Shown here in pieces: positions 1 through 8,059 of a DNA stretch of 64,000 nucleotides (positions are counted from its first letter, which is position 1; each line of letters starts with the position of its first letter). The translations under genes and the position numbers were made by a program. Source of the DNA: UBA1672 sp050633325 (GTDB taxonomy: Bacteria; Pseudomonadota; Alphaproteobacteria; Micavibrionales; Micavibrionaceae); assembly GCA_050633325.1 (NCBI GenBank), contig JBOEGH010000007.1, forward strand, positions 1 through 64,000. The letters run 5' to 3'. The notes below the pieces were generated by a model that was not told the DNA's origin, did not search any database, and saw only the letters and a list, made by a program, of their open reading frames with translations.

Positions 1-4
1 AAAA

Positions 5-79
5 TGGCTCCCCAGGAAGGATTCGAACCTCCGACAAAGTGATTAACAGTCACCTACTCTACCGCTGAGTTACTGGGGA
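5..79 (-). tRNA. tRNA-Asn (GTT)
   Basis: Read on the minus strand, this 75-base stretch folds as a complete tRNA. The acceptor arms are TCCCCAG and CTGGGGA, the T-arm contains GGTTCGAATCC, the anticodon loop is CTGTTAA with anticodon GTT (asparagine), and CCA is encoded at the 3' end (plus-strand TGG at 5-7). A second tRNA on the same strand lies about 100 bases upstream of it. Confidence 0.96.
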
Positions 80-181
80 ACACGCTTTGAGGGGTTTTTA
101 TGCCCTGATGTTCAAAGCTTGTCAAGAAAGAAGTTTGTACTTATTTCTCTTATTTGTATTTTTTCCAAATCAGGGGGAGAG

Positions 182-255
182 TGGAGGCACGGACCGGAGT
201 CGAACCGGTGTACACGGAGTTGCAATCCGCTGCATAGCCTCTCTGCCACCGCGCC
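182..255 (-). tRNA. tRNA-Cys (GCA)
   Basis: The minus strand gives a complete cloverleaf. The acceptor arms GGCGCGG and CCGTGCC pair with one G-U, the T-arm has GGTTCGACTCC, and the anticodon stem-loop around ATTGCAA carries GCA (cysteine). The CCA end is encoded at plus-strand 182-184. It lies upstream of tRNA-Asn on the same strand, so the two are probably co-transcribed. Positions 256-440, up to the next gene, show no further gene. Confidence 0.96.
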
Positions 256-440
256 ATTTGCTCATCCCCAAATTAGGAAGCTTATGATTAAATGATAAGG
301 TATATGTGAGTCAACAACCAACTCATTAAGAATGTGTTTTTTACTGAAAAAACTCTGGTCAACATAATTAAATGCGTTTACGCTTAGTTTGTGTGATTGT
401 CAGTATTCGCACGTACCTATACAATAAGGTTTCTTAAATC

Positions 441-1103
441 ATGGTAGATTATTTACAGACTCGCATTAATATGGTTGATGGACAGATACACCCTAATGGT
501 GTTGTGGATCAACGTATATTGGATAGTTTTCAAACCGTACCAAGAGAGTTATTCGTTCCTGAAAGATTGCGTGGGGTTTCATATACCGATGATGATCTGG
601 ATATTGGGCAAGGTAGATATCTTTTAGAACCTACAACGCATGCAAAAATGATTCAGGCAGCTTTGCCGCGTGATACTGATGTTGTCTTGGATATTGGTGT
701 TGGGGCAGGGTACTCATGTGCAATATTATCTCCCATGGTAACAACAATAATTGCGTTAGAGCATAATAAGCGCCAAATGGATAAAGCGACTAAATTATGG
801 GATAAGTTGGGCTGTTGTAATGTCGCGTTGATGGAAGGTAAGTTAGAAGATGGAGTGCCTGACCAAGCTCCTTATAGCTTGATTTTGATTAACGGCGCGG
901 TTTCTTCTGTCCCGGATAGTATAATTGATCAACTTGATATAAATGGCCGTCTTGTGACAGTAGTTAGAGAGAACAGCCAATCATGTGGTCGTGCAGTTAT
1001 GTTTATGAAGTCAAAGGATGGTTCTGTATCATCCAAGGTATTATTTGACGCAAACGTACCTTTTTTATCAAGTTTTAAGCCTAAACCAGCTTTTGAATTT
1101 TAG
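441..1103 (+). CDS. pcm: Protein-L-isoaspartate O-methyltransferase family protein
   Basis: A SAM-dependent methyltransferase of the PCMT family, which normally repairs isoaspartyl residues in damaged proteins. The SAM-binding motif I, VLDIGVGAGYS, lies at about residues 82-92. The N-terminal helix with MVDGQI and the segment VPRELFVPE are typical of the family. At 220 aa the length is usual. In many alphaproteobacteria a pcm-like gene precedes tolC, the DUF2497/popZ gene and valS. Here the order is pcm-popZ-valS, with only about 145 bases before popZ and no tolC. Whether this paralogue has true repair activity cannot be told from sequence; many alphaproteobacterial copies are of unproven function. 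Confidence 0.88.
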   Translation: MVDYLQTRINMVDGQIHPNGVVDQRILDSFQTVPRELFVPERLRGVSYTDDDLDIGQGRYLLEPTTHAKMIQAALPRDTDVVLDIGVGAGYSCAILSPMVTTIIALEHNKRQMDKATKLWDKLGCCNVALMEGKLEDGVPDQAPYSLILINGAVSSVPDSIIDQLDINGRLVTVVRENSQSCGRAVMFMKSKDGSVSSKVLFDANVPFLSSFKPKPAFEF

Positions 1104-1247
1104 TTTTATTATAAAATATTCTTTAGTGCCTCTTTAAAATTGTGGATAGCATTATATTTCTAATGTGATGGGGCTTTGACAATAGCTCTGCAATAGACCA
1201 GACTGTTAATGACTGATTCCTAAATAACTATCTGAACATATTCAAAC

Positions 1248-1916
1248 ATGACCGAAGAAGCGCAAACAGAAGAAGACCCGTCTATCGAAGAGATATTGGA
1301 CTCTATTCGTCAGATTATATCTGAGGATGAAGAAGGTGATTCTGATAACTCAGATGATGATGATGTGGCGGCGGCAGATGTTGCAGAGCCAGAACCTGAA
1401 GTTGACGAGCCTTTGGATCAATCGGCAATCGATGATATCGGTTTTGATATGCCTGGTGAATCTTCGGATGAGCCTTTAGATCAATCGGCAATTGATGACA
1501 TTGATTTTGATTCACCTGCTGCAGATCCTGAACCTGAGCCGGATGAAGAGCCAGATGATGATATATTGGAATTAACAGATCGTGTTGATCCTGAGCCTAC
1601 ACCAGAGCCTGAGCCTACACCAGAACCTGAGCCTACACCAGAACCAGAGCCCACACCTGAACCAGAGCCCGTAAACGTTATTGATGTTGATGACACCTTA
1701 TTAACAGAAGGTGCGGAGGAGGCCGCTTTTGACGCTATTAGTGAATTGGCAAGAAAGACGGCTATTGACCACAACGGTGTCACTCTTGAGGATATAGTTC
1801 GTAAAGAGATAAGGCCTCTATTGCGATCTTGGTTAGATAAAAACCTTCCTGTTGTTATCGAACGTCTGGTTCGTGAAGAGCTGGAGCGTGTTTCAAAGCG
1901 CGTACTAGATGAATAA
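1248..1916 (+). CDS. popZ: PopZ-like polar organising protein (DUF2497)
   Basis: An acidic, mostly disordered 222-aa protein with the two conserved ends of the PopZ/DUF2497 family. The N-terminal helix has PSIEEILDSIRQIISEDE (about residues 11-28). The C-terminal oligomerisation helices contain RKEIRPLLRSWLDKNLP and VIERLVREELERVSKRV (about 184-219). In Caulobacter PopZ forms a polar matrix that anchors the ParB-parS centromere; the same role is inferred here. The middle is a proline/glutamate linker with two copies of EPLDQSAIDDI (about residues 55-86) followed by tandem PEPEPT units (about 117-140). It sits upstream of valS, as is common in alphaproteobacteria. Confidence 0.9.
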   Translation: MTEEAQTEEDPSIEEILDSIRQIISEDEEGDSDNSDDDDVAAADVAEPEPEVDEPLDQSAIDDIGFDMPGESSDEPLDQSAIDDIDFDSPAADPEPEPDEEPDDDILELTDRVDPEPTPEPEPTPEPEPTPEPEPTPEPEPVNVIDVDDTLLTEGAEEAAFDAISELARKTAIDHNGVTLEDIVRKEIRPLLRSWLDKNLPVVIERLVREELERVSKRVLDE

Positions 1917-1999
1917 TTATTGTTTATTAACGCTGTAATACTTGCTTTCCAGATGAAAAACCGTATGATTTTCCTGCTTTAAACGTAAGGAAAAACAAA

Positions 2000-4642
2000 A
2001 TGGCTCTGGACAAAACATTCGACCCTAAGAACATTGAAGATAAGCATTATCAAGATTGGGAAAAATCTGGTGCTTTTGCTTGTGATCCTAAAAGTCAGGC
2101 AAAGCCATATACGATTATGATGCCGCCGCCTAATGTTACTGGTTCATTACACATGGGGCATGCACTTAATACAACGTTGCAGGATTTACTTACGCGTTAT
2201 CACCGTATGAAGGGACTGGATGCATTGTGGCAACCAGGAACTGATCATGCAGGTATAGCAACCCAAATGGTGGTTGAGAGAATGCTGGATAAAGAAGGTA
2301 CATCACGCAAGGAATTAGGACGTGATAAGTTTCTTGAGCGTGTGTGGGATTGGAAAGAAGAGTCAGGTGGAACAATTGTTAAGCAAATGCGCGCAATTGG
2401 TGCGACCCCTGATTGGGATCGTGAGCGCTTTACAATGGATGAGGGGTTATCCCGTGCCGTTATAAAGGTATTCGTTCAGCTTTATAAAGAAAAGCTATTA
2501 TACAAGGATAAGAGGCTTGTAAATTGGGACACCAAGCTTCTGACATCTATCTCTGACTTAGAGGTGGAGTCAAAGGACCAAAAAGGAAAAATGTGGCACA
2601 TTCGTTATCCAATTGAAGGTGAGGTAGAGAGGTTTATTACCGTGGCAACTACGCGCCCTGAAACCTTGCTTGGAGATACTGCCGTTGCTGTAAATCCTGA
2701 AGATGAGAGATACAAAAACCTTATTGGTAAATCTGTGGCTTTACCACTTACAGATCGTTTAATACCAATTATAGCGGATGAGCACGCAGACCCTGAGGCG
2801 GGTAGTGGCGCGGTTAAAATCACTCCTGCACATGACTTTAATGACTATGAGGTAGGGAAACGTCATGATTTGCCTATGATTAATATTCTGGATATTCATG
2901 GGTGTTTGAATGAGAATACTCCAGATGCTTATCGTGGAATGGATCGATTTAAAGCGCGTAAGAAAATACTAGCGGATTTAGAGGATCTTGATGCATTGGT
3001 TAGAGTTGAGGATATTCAACACACCGTACCTTATGGTGATAGATCGGGAACTGTTATTGAGCCGTTTTTAACTGATCAGTGGTATGTGGATGCTGAAACT
3101 ATGGCTAAGCCGGCGATTGAGGCCGTCGAAACGGGTAAAATGGAGTTTGTGCCAAAGCAATGGGAAAACACATATTATGCGTGGATGCGTGATATTCAAC
3201 CTTGGTGTATCTCGCGTCAGCTTTGGTGGGGACATCAAATTCCTGCTTGGTACGACAATGATGGAAATGTTTATGTTGCCGAAACTGAAGAGGAAGCGCA
3301 GGCCGAGGCGGGTGAAGGTGTTAAAATTACGCGTGACCCTGATGTTTTAGATACGTGGTTTTCTTCTGCATTATGGCCGTTTTCAACATTGGGTTGGCCT
3401 GATAAGACTCCTGAGCTAGATAAGTATTATCAAACAGACGTATTGTTGACTGGTTTTGACATTATTTTCTTTTGGGTTGCACGAATGATGATGATGGGAA
3501 TGCATTTCATGGACGGAGAAGTCCCGTTCAAGACCGTTTATATGCATGCCCTTGTTCGCGATGAAAAGGGACAGAAAATGTCTAAATCTAAGGGTAATGT
3601 TATGGACCCGTTGGACTTAATAGACAAATATGGCGCGGACGCTCTTCGATTTACAATGGTGGCTATGGCGGCACAAGGTCGTGACATAAAAATGTCAGAA
3701 GAGCGCCTTGGTGGTTACAGAAATTTTGCGACTAAGCTTTGGAATGCTGCGCGTTATTGTGAAATGAATGATTGCTTGGATAAGCATGATGGCTTTGATC
3801 CTGCTTCTGTTACTTATGCGCCAAATAAATGGCTGATTAATGAGTTAGCAATTGCGACAAAGGATATTGAAAAGGCCATAGATGGCTACAAATTCAATGA
3901 AGCGGCAAATGCGGTTTATGGATTTGTATGGGGGACTTATTGTGACTGGTATCTAGAATTTTCTAAGCCTGTTTTACAAGGCGGTGGAAGTGCAGCAGAG
4001 GAGGTTCGTCAAACCACAAGTTGGGCGTTAGAGCAAATTCTAACTCTGCTTAATCCATTCATGCCTTATATAACTGAGGAATTGTACTCTTCTATCGGTA
4101 AAAGAGAAGCTGGGGATCGTCTATTGACTTCCGCTTGGCCGGTTTATGGTGATGATTTACTAGATAATGAAGCAGTTCAGCAAATGGAGTGGTTGCAAAA
4201 TGTAGTAACTGAAATTCGCTCGGTTCGGGCGGATATGAATGTTCCTGCGGGTGCAAAGGTAGAGTTGTTGGTGAAAGGGGCATGTGAGACCACTAAGCTT
4301 GGCTTTGAAGAGTTCGAAGACGTACTTTTGCGCATGGCACGATTGAGCAGTATATCGCATGTAGATGATGTGCCTAAGGGCTCTATTCAAACTGTGGTTG
4401 GTGAAACTACGTTAATATTACCTATTGCAGATATTATTGATATTGATGCAGAGCGTGCACGACTTAATAAGGCAATTGGTAAAATTGATTCTGACATTAC
4501 TAAGATTGATGCGAAACTTGGTAATGAAAAGTTCGTGAGTAATGCTCCCGATGCAGTAATAGCGGAACAAAAGTCACGTAAAGATGACGCGTTGATAAAA
4601 CGTGAAAAACTTGCAAAAGCTTTGGATCAATTGGATATCTAA
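2000..4642 (+). CDS. valS: Valine-tRNA ligase
   Basis: A class I aminoacyl-tRNA synthetase that charges tRNA-Val in the cytoplasm. The HIGH-type signature HMGH is at residues 51-54, preceded by PPPNVTGSL. The KMSKS loop is at 526-530, followed by GNVMDP. Between them lies the CP1 editing domain, with TTRPETLLGDTAVAVNP. After the catalytic core come the anticodon-binding helices (CDWYLEFSK) and a C-terminal coiled coil ending near residue 880, which is diagnostic of ValRS as against IleRS and LeuRS. The length of 880 aa is normal. It follows popZ by 83 bases on the same strand, a common alphaproteobacterial arrangement. Confidence 0.98.
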   Translation: MALDKTFDPKNIEDKHYQDWEKSGAFACDPKSQAKPYTIMMPPPNVTGSLHMGHALNTTLQDLLTRYHRMKGLDALWQPGTDHAGIATQMVVERMLDKEGTSRKELGRDKFLERVWDWKEESGGTIVKQMRAIGATPDWDRERFTMDEGLSRAVIKVFVQLYKEKLLYKDKRLVNWDTKLLTSISDLEVESKDQKGKMWHIRYPIEGEVERFITVATTRPETLLGDTAVAVNPEDERYKNLIGKSVALPLTDRLIPIIADEHADPEAGSGAVKITPAHDFNDYEVGKRHDLPMINILDIHGCLNENTPDAYRGMDRFKARKKILADLEDLDALVRVEDIQHTVPYGDRSGTVIEPFLTDQWYVDAETMAKPAIEAVETGKMEFVPKQWENTYYAWMRDIQPWCISRQLWWGHQIPAWYDNDGNVYVAETEEEAQAEAGEGVKITRDPDVLDTWFSSALWPFSTLGWPDKTPELDKYYQTDVLLTGFDIIFFWVARMMMMGMHFMDGEVPFKTVYMHALVRDEKGQKMSKSKGNVMDPLDLIDKYGADALRFTMVAMAAQGRDIKMSEERLGGYRNFATKLWNAARYCEMNDCLDKHDGFDPASVTYAPNKWLINELAIATKDIEKAIDGYKFNEAANAVYGFVWGTYCDWYLEFSKPVLQGGGSAAEEVRQTTSWALEQILTLLNPFMPYITEELYSSIGKREAGDRLLTSAWPVYGDDLLDNEAVQQMEWLQNVVTEIRSVRADMNVPAGAKVELLVKGACETTKLGFEEFEDVLLRMARLSSISHVDDVPKGSIQTVVGETTLILPIADIIDIDAERARLNKAIGKIDSDITKIDAKLGNEKFVSNAPDAVIAEQKSRKDDALIKREKLAKALDQLDI

Positions 4643-4682
4643 ATAATTTGTGCTTAAAGAGCGTAGTAAGTATAATACGTAA

Positions 4683-5549
4683 ATGATTACAGAGTTGCTC
4701 AGGAATAAACTTAAGGATTTGTCGGCAAAGATTGAAGGGGCGGCAAATTATAAGCCTCATGATTTGTGTTCTCATATACCTGCTGACATGGATATTGAGG
4801 GCAGAGATTGGGGGTCTTTGGCAGAGGCATGGTCAAATGTCGATTCAACTGTTCCTTATATTGTTATGAAGTCACAGATGAATGATGAACTATGCGGCAA
4901 TAGTTACGAAGGCTTTATTGAGAAGAGTGTTCGTAACCAGTCTTCTTTTTATTCATTTTCATTCCTTGCACAAGGGACGTCTACGGTGGTCATGTTGGCG
5001 CAGTCGGATGATGACTTGGCGGTTATGCGATTTTCCTCTCATCCGGATACAAATAATGGCCGTATAATGAAGGAAGATTGTAATAGGTGTGAATTTCCAG
5101 GATTGCTACAACCGATTATGGATAACATTATTATTGGAAACGATATTATGCAAGTTGAGGTAATGCCAATTGTTCAACCATATAAATTGGAGCAGGGCGA
5201 TCTTCCTATTTATAATGAATATTTGGACCTTCTTTTGGAAGGTACGGTATATGAAAGTAAAGCGTATGAGACTGCTTTGTTACCTGATTCTACGCTTATA
5301 TTGTTCGATCCGGGTGAATTGCACTATATCGATGCATATTGGGATATGGATGAGACACAAAAATATGCAGAAGAAGAAAAATCAAAAGATCTGATATTAA
5401 TGCGTATAGAGGCTTGGGATATTCCTGATAATTTAAGGCCGGTTAACCGCCTTGATGAGCTGAAGCAAGATATATCTTTTGAGCGCGATGTGTGTATTAA
5501 GAATTCAGCTGAAAAATCTTTTGAGACATTATCAGGCTTCGCTATTTAA
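4683..5549 (+). CDS. Uncharacterised 288-aa protein
   Basis: I do not recognise a family. The frame starts 40 bases after valS and ends before a hairpin shared with rpmE. The protein is acidic and soluble, with no signal peptide or membrane segment. It has cysteines at about residues 28, 71, 134 and 137, the last two in DCNRCEFP. Some segments are faintly reminiscent of a degenerate protein-kinase-like fold: DDDLAVMRF (about 108-116), the hydrophobic stretch QVEVMPIVQP and LLPDSTLILFDPGE (about 199-212). The glycine loop and catalytic HRD are absent, so this is only an impression. Its place after valS suggests co-transcription. Confidence 0.72.
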   Translation: MITELLRNKLKDLSAKIEGAANYKPHDLCSHIPADMDIEGRDWGSLAEAWSNVDSTVPYIVMKSQMNDELCGNSYEGFIEKSVRNQSSFYSFSFLAQGTSTVVMLAQSDDDLAVMRFSSHPDTNNGRIMKEDCNRCEFPGLLQPIMDNIIIGNDIMQVEVMPIVQPYKLEQGDLPIYNEYLDLLLEGTVYESKAYETALLPDSTLILFDPGELHYIDAYWDMDETQKYAEEEKSKDLILMRIEAWDIPDNLRPVNRLDELKQDISFERDVCIKNSAEKSFETLSGFAI

Positions 5550-5574
5550 TTTTCTAAATATTATGCAATATATA

Positions 5575-5604
5575 AAACGCCCATACAATATATGCAGGGC
5601 GTTT
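5575..5604. terminator. Bidirectional terminator between convergent genes
   Basis: AAACGCCC (5575-5582) is the exact inverse complement of GGGCGTTT (5597-5604), with a 14-base loop. On the minus strand the stem runs into a T-rich tract (TTTTATATATT), fitting a rho-independent stop for rpmE. On the plus strand it would end transcripts of the 4683-5549 gene less efficiently. Confidence 0.75.
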
Positions 5605-5643
5605 ACTATTTTCCTGTAGATGGAATGCAGAAATAGATAGTTA

Positions 5644-5877
5644 CTATTTCTTAGTAGCACCAGACATGAAATTACCGTAACGGTTTTCAAATTTATCAAG
5701 TTGGCCTTTTTCGATAACTTTACCAGTACCACCTTGCCATGCCGGATGTGTCAATGGATCAACGTCCAGTTTGATAACATCACCCGCTTTTCCATGCGTG
5801 CTGCGTGTTTTGTATTCTGTACCATCTGTTAGCACAACTGTGATCTCGTGGTAATCTGGATGTATATCCGCTTTCAT
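5644..5877 (-). CDS. rpmE: 50S ribosomal protein L31
   Basis: A 77-aa protein of the large ribosomal subunit that bridges to the small subunit. It starts MKADIHPDYHEITVVLTDG and contains KLDVDPLTHPAWQGG and the C-terminal FENRYGNF, all characteristic of L31. It lacks the CxxC zinc-binding cysteines of the zinc (C+) form, so it is the zinc-independent type common in alphaproteobacteria. It is transcribed divergently from epmA, with about 100 bases between them, and ends at the shared hairpin at 5575-5604. Confidence 0.96.
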   Translation of the reverse strand: MKADIHPDYHEITVVLTDGTEYKTRSTHGKAGDVIKLDVDPLTHPAWQGGTGKVIEKGQLDKFENRYGNFMSGATKK

Positions 5878-5979
5878 TGTCTGTACTTTCTTTTAAATCT
5901 TATTCTATCAAACCTTGAATAGAGCGCATTTTTAGCGTTAAGTTGACTTTAATGCAAGCATTTTTTCAAAGGAATTAGT

Positions 5980-7005
5980 ATGAATTGGTGGCAACCCCAT
6001 ATTTTTGCTGAAAAACAACGGTATTTGCGTGGCCGCGCACAGGTTATGAAGGCTTTGCGTTTGTTTTTTGATGGTAATAATTTTACCGAAGTTGATACAC
6101 CGATTCTACAAATTTGTCCCGTTATGGACACGCATATCCATGCATTTAGTACGGAATTAAAGGGTTTAGATTTATCGAAGAAAAAGGATATGTATTTACA
6201 AACAAGCCCTGAATTTGACATGAAGAAGCTTCTTGTCGCGGGTATGGATAATATATATCAAATCTGCCCTGTTTTTCGTAATGCAGAAGGATCGGATTTG
6301 CACTCACCAGAATTTACGTTGTTAGAATGGTATAGAGCAGGAGCTGATTATAATGCGCTTATGGATGATTCTGTTGATATATTGCGCCATGTGGCAAAAA
6401 CAATGATGATTAAAAACTATACATATCAGGGGAAAACTTGTGATCCATTCCTTGATTGGCAGAAAATATCTGTGTGTGGAGCTTTTAGTAAATATGCAGA
6501 TATAGATTTGTCGTTATGTTTGGGTAATAAATCAAAGTTTTCGGATGCAGCAAAGGCCATAGATGTTCGTGTAACCAAAGTAGATTCTTGGGATGATATA
6601 TTCCATGCGATCATGGCAGAAAAGATTGAACCTTATCTGGGTATAGATACACCAACCATTTTGTATGACTACCCGATTTCTATGGCAGCTTTATCGCGTA
6701 AGAGTAGTAATGACCCTAGATTTGCTGAGCGTTTTGAGCTTTATGTTTGCGGGGTTGAGCTTGCAAATGCTTATTCTGAGCTAACAGATGTTACGGAACA
6801 GCGATCAAGGTACGAAAATGATATGAGTTTGAAGCAATCTCTTTATGGGGAAAGATACCCAGCCGATGATGATTTCTTTAGAGCCTTAGAATACGGAATG
6901 CCTGATAGTGCAGGAATAGCGTTGGGGGTTGATCGTTTGGTTATGCTTACTGTTGGGGTAAGTAATATTGAAGATGTATTATGGGCACCGGTTCAGGTTG
7001 ATTAG
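5980..7005 (+). CDS. epmA: Elongation factor P--(R)-beta-lysine ligase (EpmA/GenX/PoxA)
   Basis: A 341-aa class II lysyl-tRNA-synthetase paralogue that lacks the anticodon-binding domain. It attaches beta-lysine to a lysine of elongation factor P. The N-terminal WWQPHIFAEKQRYLRGRA and FTEVDTPILQ match the EpmA family. Class II motif 2 is CPVFRNAEG (about 96-104), followed by HSPEFTLLEWYRA. Motif 3 is GIALGVDRLVML near residue 312. The full-length LysRS alternative is excluded by length. The substrate protein EF-P is encoded in the same window at 39864-40436 and keeps the target lysine. The partner aminomutase EpmB is not in this window. Confidence 0.93.
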   Translation: MNWWQPHIFAEKQRYLRGRAQVMKALRLFFDGNNFTEVDTPILQICPVMDTHIHAFSTELKGLDLSKKKDMYLQTSPEFDMKKLLVAGMDNIYQICPVFRNAEGSDLHSPEFTLLEWYRAGADYNALMDDSVDILRHVAKTMMIKNYTYQGKTCDPFLDWQKISVCGAFSKYADIDLSLCLGNKSKFSDAAKAIDVRVTKVDSWDDIFHAIMAEKIEPYLGIDTPTILYDYPISMAALSRKSSNDPRFAERFELYVCGVELANAYSELTDVTEQRSRYENDMSLKQSLYGERYPADDDFFRALEYGMPDSAGIALGVDRLVMLTVGVSNIEDVLWAPVQVD

Positions 7006-7085
7006 ACTATCGGTTGAGGGTTTTGTTGATATATTAATGTATATAATGTAAGTCATAGATCGTATAACTTATAACGTGCGATATT

Positions 7086-7982
7086 ATGAGTAAAAAAAAT
7101 ATAGTAAAAATTTTAAGAAAACGCCTTAGGTTCGTTAAAGGTAGTTGGCTTTATTTTCTCGGCTGGGTGTGCGTTATAAGGCATAGACTGTATTTCAATT
7201 CTAACCCTGTACAAAAAGAGCATAATCTAAATAGTGAATTAATAGTATCGCTTACTTCGTATCCGCCTAGGTTTAAATACTTAAAAAGAACAATCGAGAG
7301 TATAATTGTACAAACGGTTAGCCCAGATAAAATTGTTCTTGTTATTGACAAGGGTGATATGGATAAGTTGCCCAATGATATACTTTTGCTTAAAGATAGA
7401 GGTTTAGAAATAATAGTAGGAGCTGACATAAGGTCTTTTAATAAGTTAGTTCCAGTAATAAATTTATATCCTGATGCATATATTGTAACGGCCGATGATG
7501 ACGTTTATTATTCGCCAAAATGGCTGAATAACCTAGTTTCTAATCATGATGGAAATAAAAACACAATAGTTTGTAATGTTGCGAATGGAATTGTGTTTGA
7601 TGAACAGAATAATATTATGCCTTACAATGAGTGGCTTTGGTTTATTAATGATACCTTATCTAGTAAATTTTTTATGCCTCTAGGAGTTGGCGGAGTGTTG
7701 TATTCGCCTGAATCTCTGAAGACTCCATTAATAGTTGATAGTGATAAGTTTAAATCACTGTGTCCGTGTGCAGATGATTTTTGGTTTTATTTTATGGGTA
7801 AGTTAAATGATGCTAACTATATAATGGCACCATTCACGGGGTGTCCAATAAATTGGCCAGGATCACAAGAAGTTGCGCTTTCATTCAATAATACTGGACG
7901 TTTTAATGGTATTTCCGAAAATGATGTGCAACTTCAAAGTTTAATAAAAGAGTTTGGTGATATTTGGAACCAAAAATATTAA
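7086..7982 (+). CDS. Glycosyltransferase (GT-A fold, DDD motif)
   Basis: A 298-aa probable sugar transferase. The conserved block SLTSYPPRFKYLKRTIESI (about 55-73) and the metal/nucleotide-sugar motif TADDDVYYSPKWL (DDD at 137-139) are typical of a GT2-like family found in capsule and lipopolysaccharide clusters. A hydrophobic stretch near residues 20-30 may bind the membrane. The gene stands alone, without other polysaccharide genes. It is visibly more AT-rich than its neighbours, with many ATA and AAT codons, which suggests acquisition from elsewhere. The donor, sugar and acceptor cannot be predicted. It ends just before a strong shared hairpin at 8004-8025. Confidence 0.82.
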   Translation: MSKKNIVKILRKRLRFVKGSWLYFLGWVCVIRHRLYFNSNPVQKEHNLNSELIVSLTSYPPRFKYLKRTIESIIVQTVSPDKIVLVIDKGDMDKLPNDILLLKDRGLEIIVGADIRSFNKLVPVINLYPDAYIVTADDDVYYSPKWLNNLVSNHDGNKNTIVCNVANGIVFDEQNNIMPYNEWLWFINDTLSSKFFMPLGVGGVLYSPESLKTPLIVDSDKFKSLCPCADDFWFYFMGKLNDANYIMAPFTGCPINWPGSQEVALSFNNTGRFNGISENDVQLQSLIKEFGDIWNQKY

Positions 7983-8003
7983 TTTAAAATTTTAGAAATA
8001 AAA

Positions 8004-8025
8004 AAGCCACCTATTAAGGTGGCTT
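8004..8025. terminator. Bidirectional rho-independent terminator
   Basis: A perfect 9-bp stem, AAGCCACCT (8004-8012) and AGGTGGCTT (8017-8025), with the four-base loop ATTA. On the minus strand it is followed by TTTTTT, making a classical terminator for the aldolase gene. On the plus strand it follows the glycosyltransferase, with a weaker T-rich tail. Confidence 0.88.
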
Positions 8026-8059
8026 AGATTTTATCTTTTATTAGTAAGGCTAATCAGGA

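Noticed and set aside
87..287. Open frame across the two tRNA genes
   Set aside because: It overlaps tRNA-Cys in antisense and has no family features.
1590..1670. Tandem repeat that might be a CRISPR or satellite
   Set aside because: The units are short, in frame and encode the PEPEPT linker of PopZ; there are no spacers.
1481..1783. Open frame on the minus strand with glycine-serine repeats
   Set aside because: It is the antisense image of the proline/glutamate repeats of popZ and has no ribosome site of its own.
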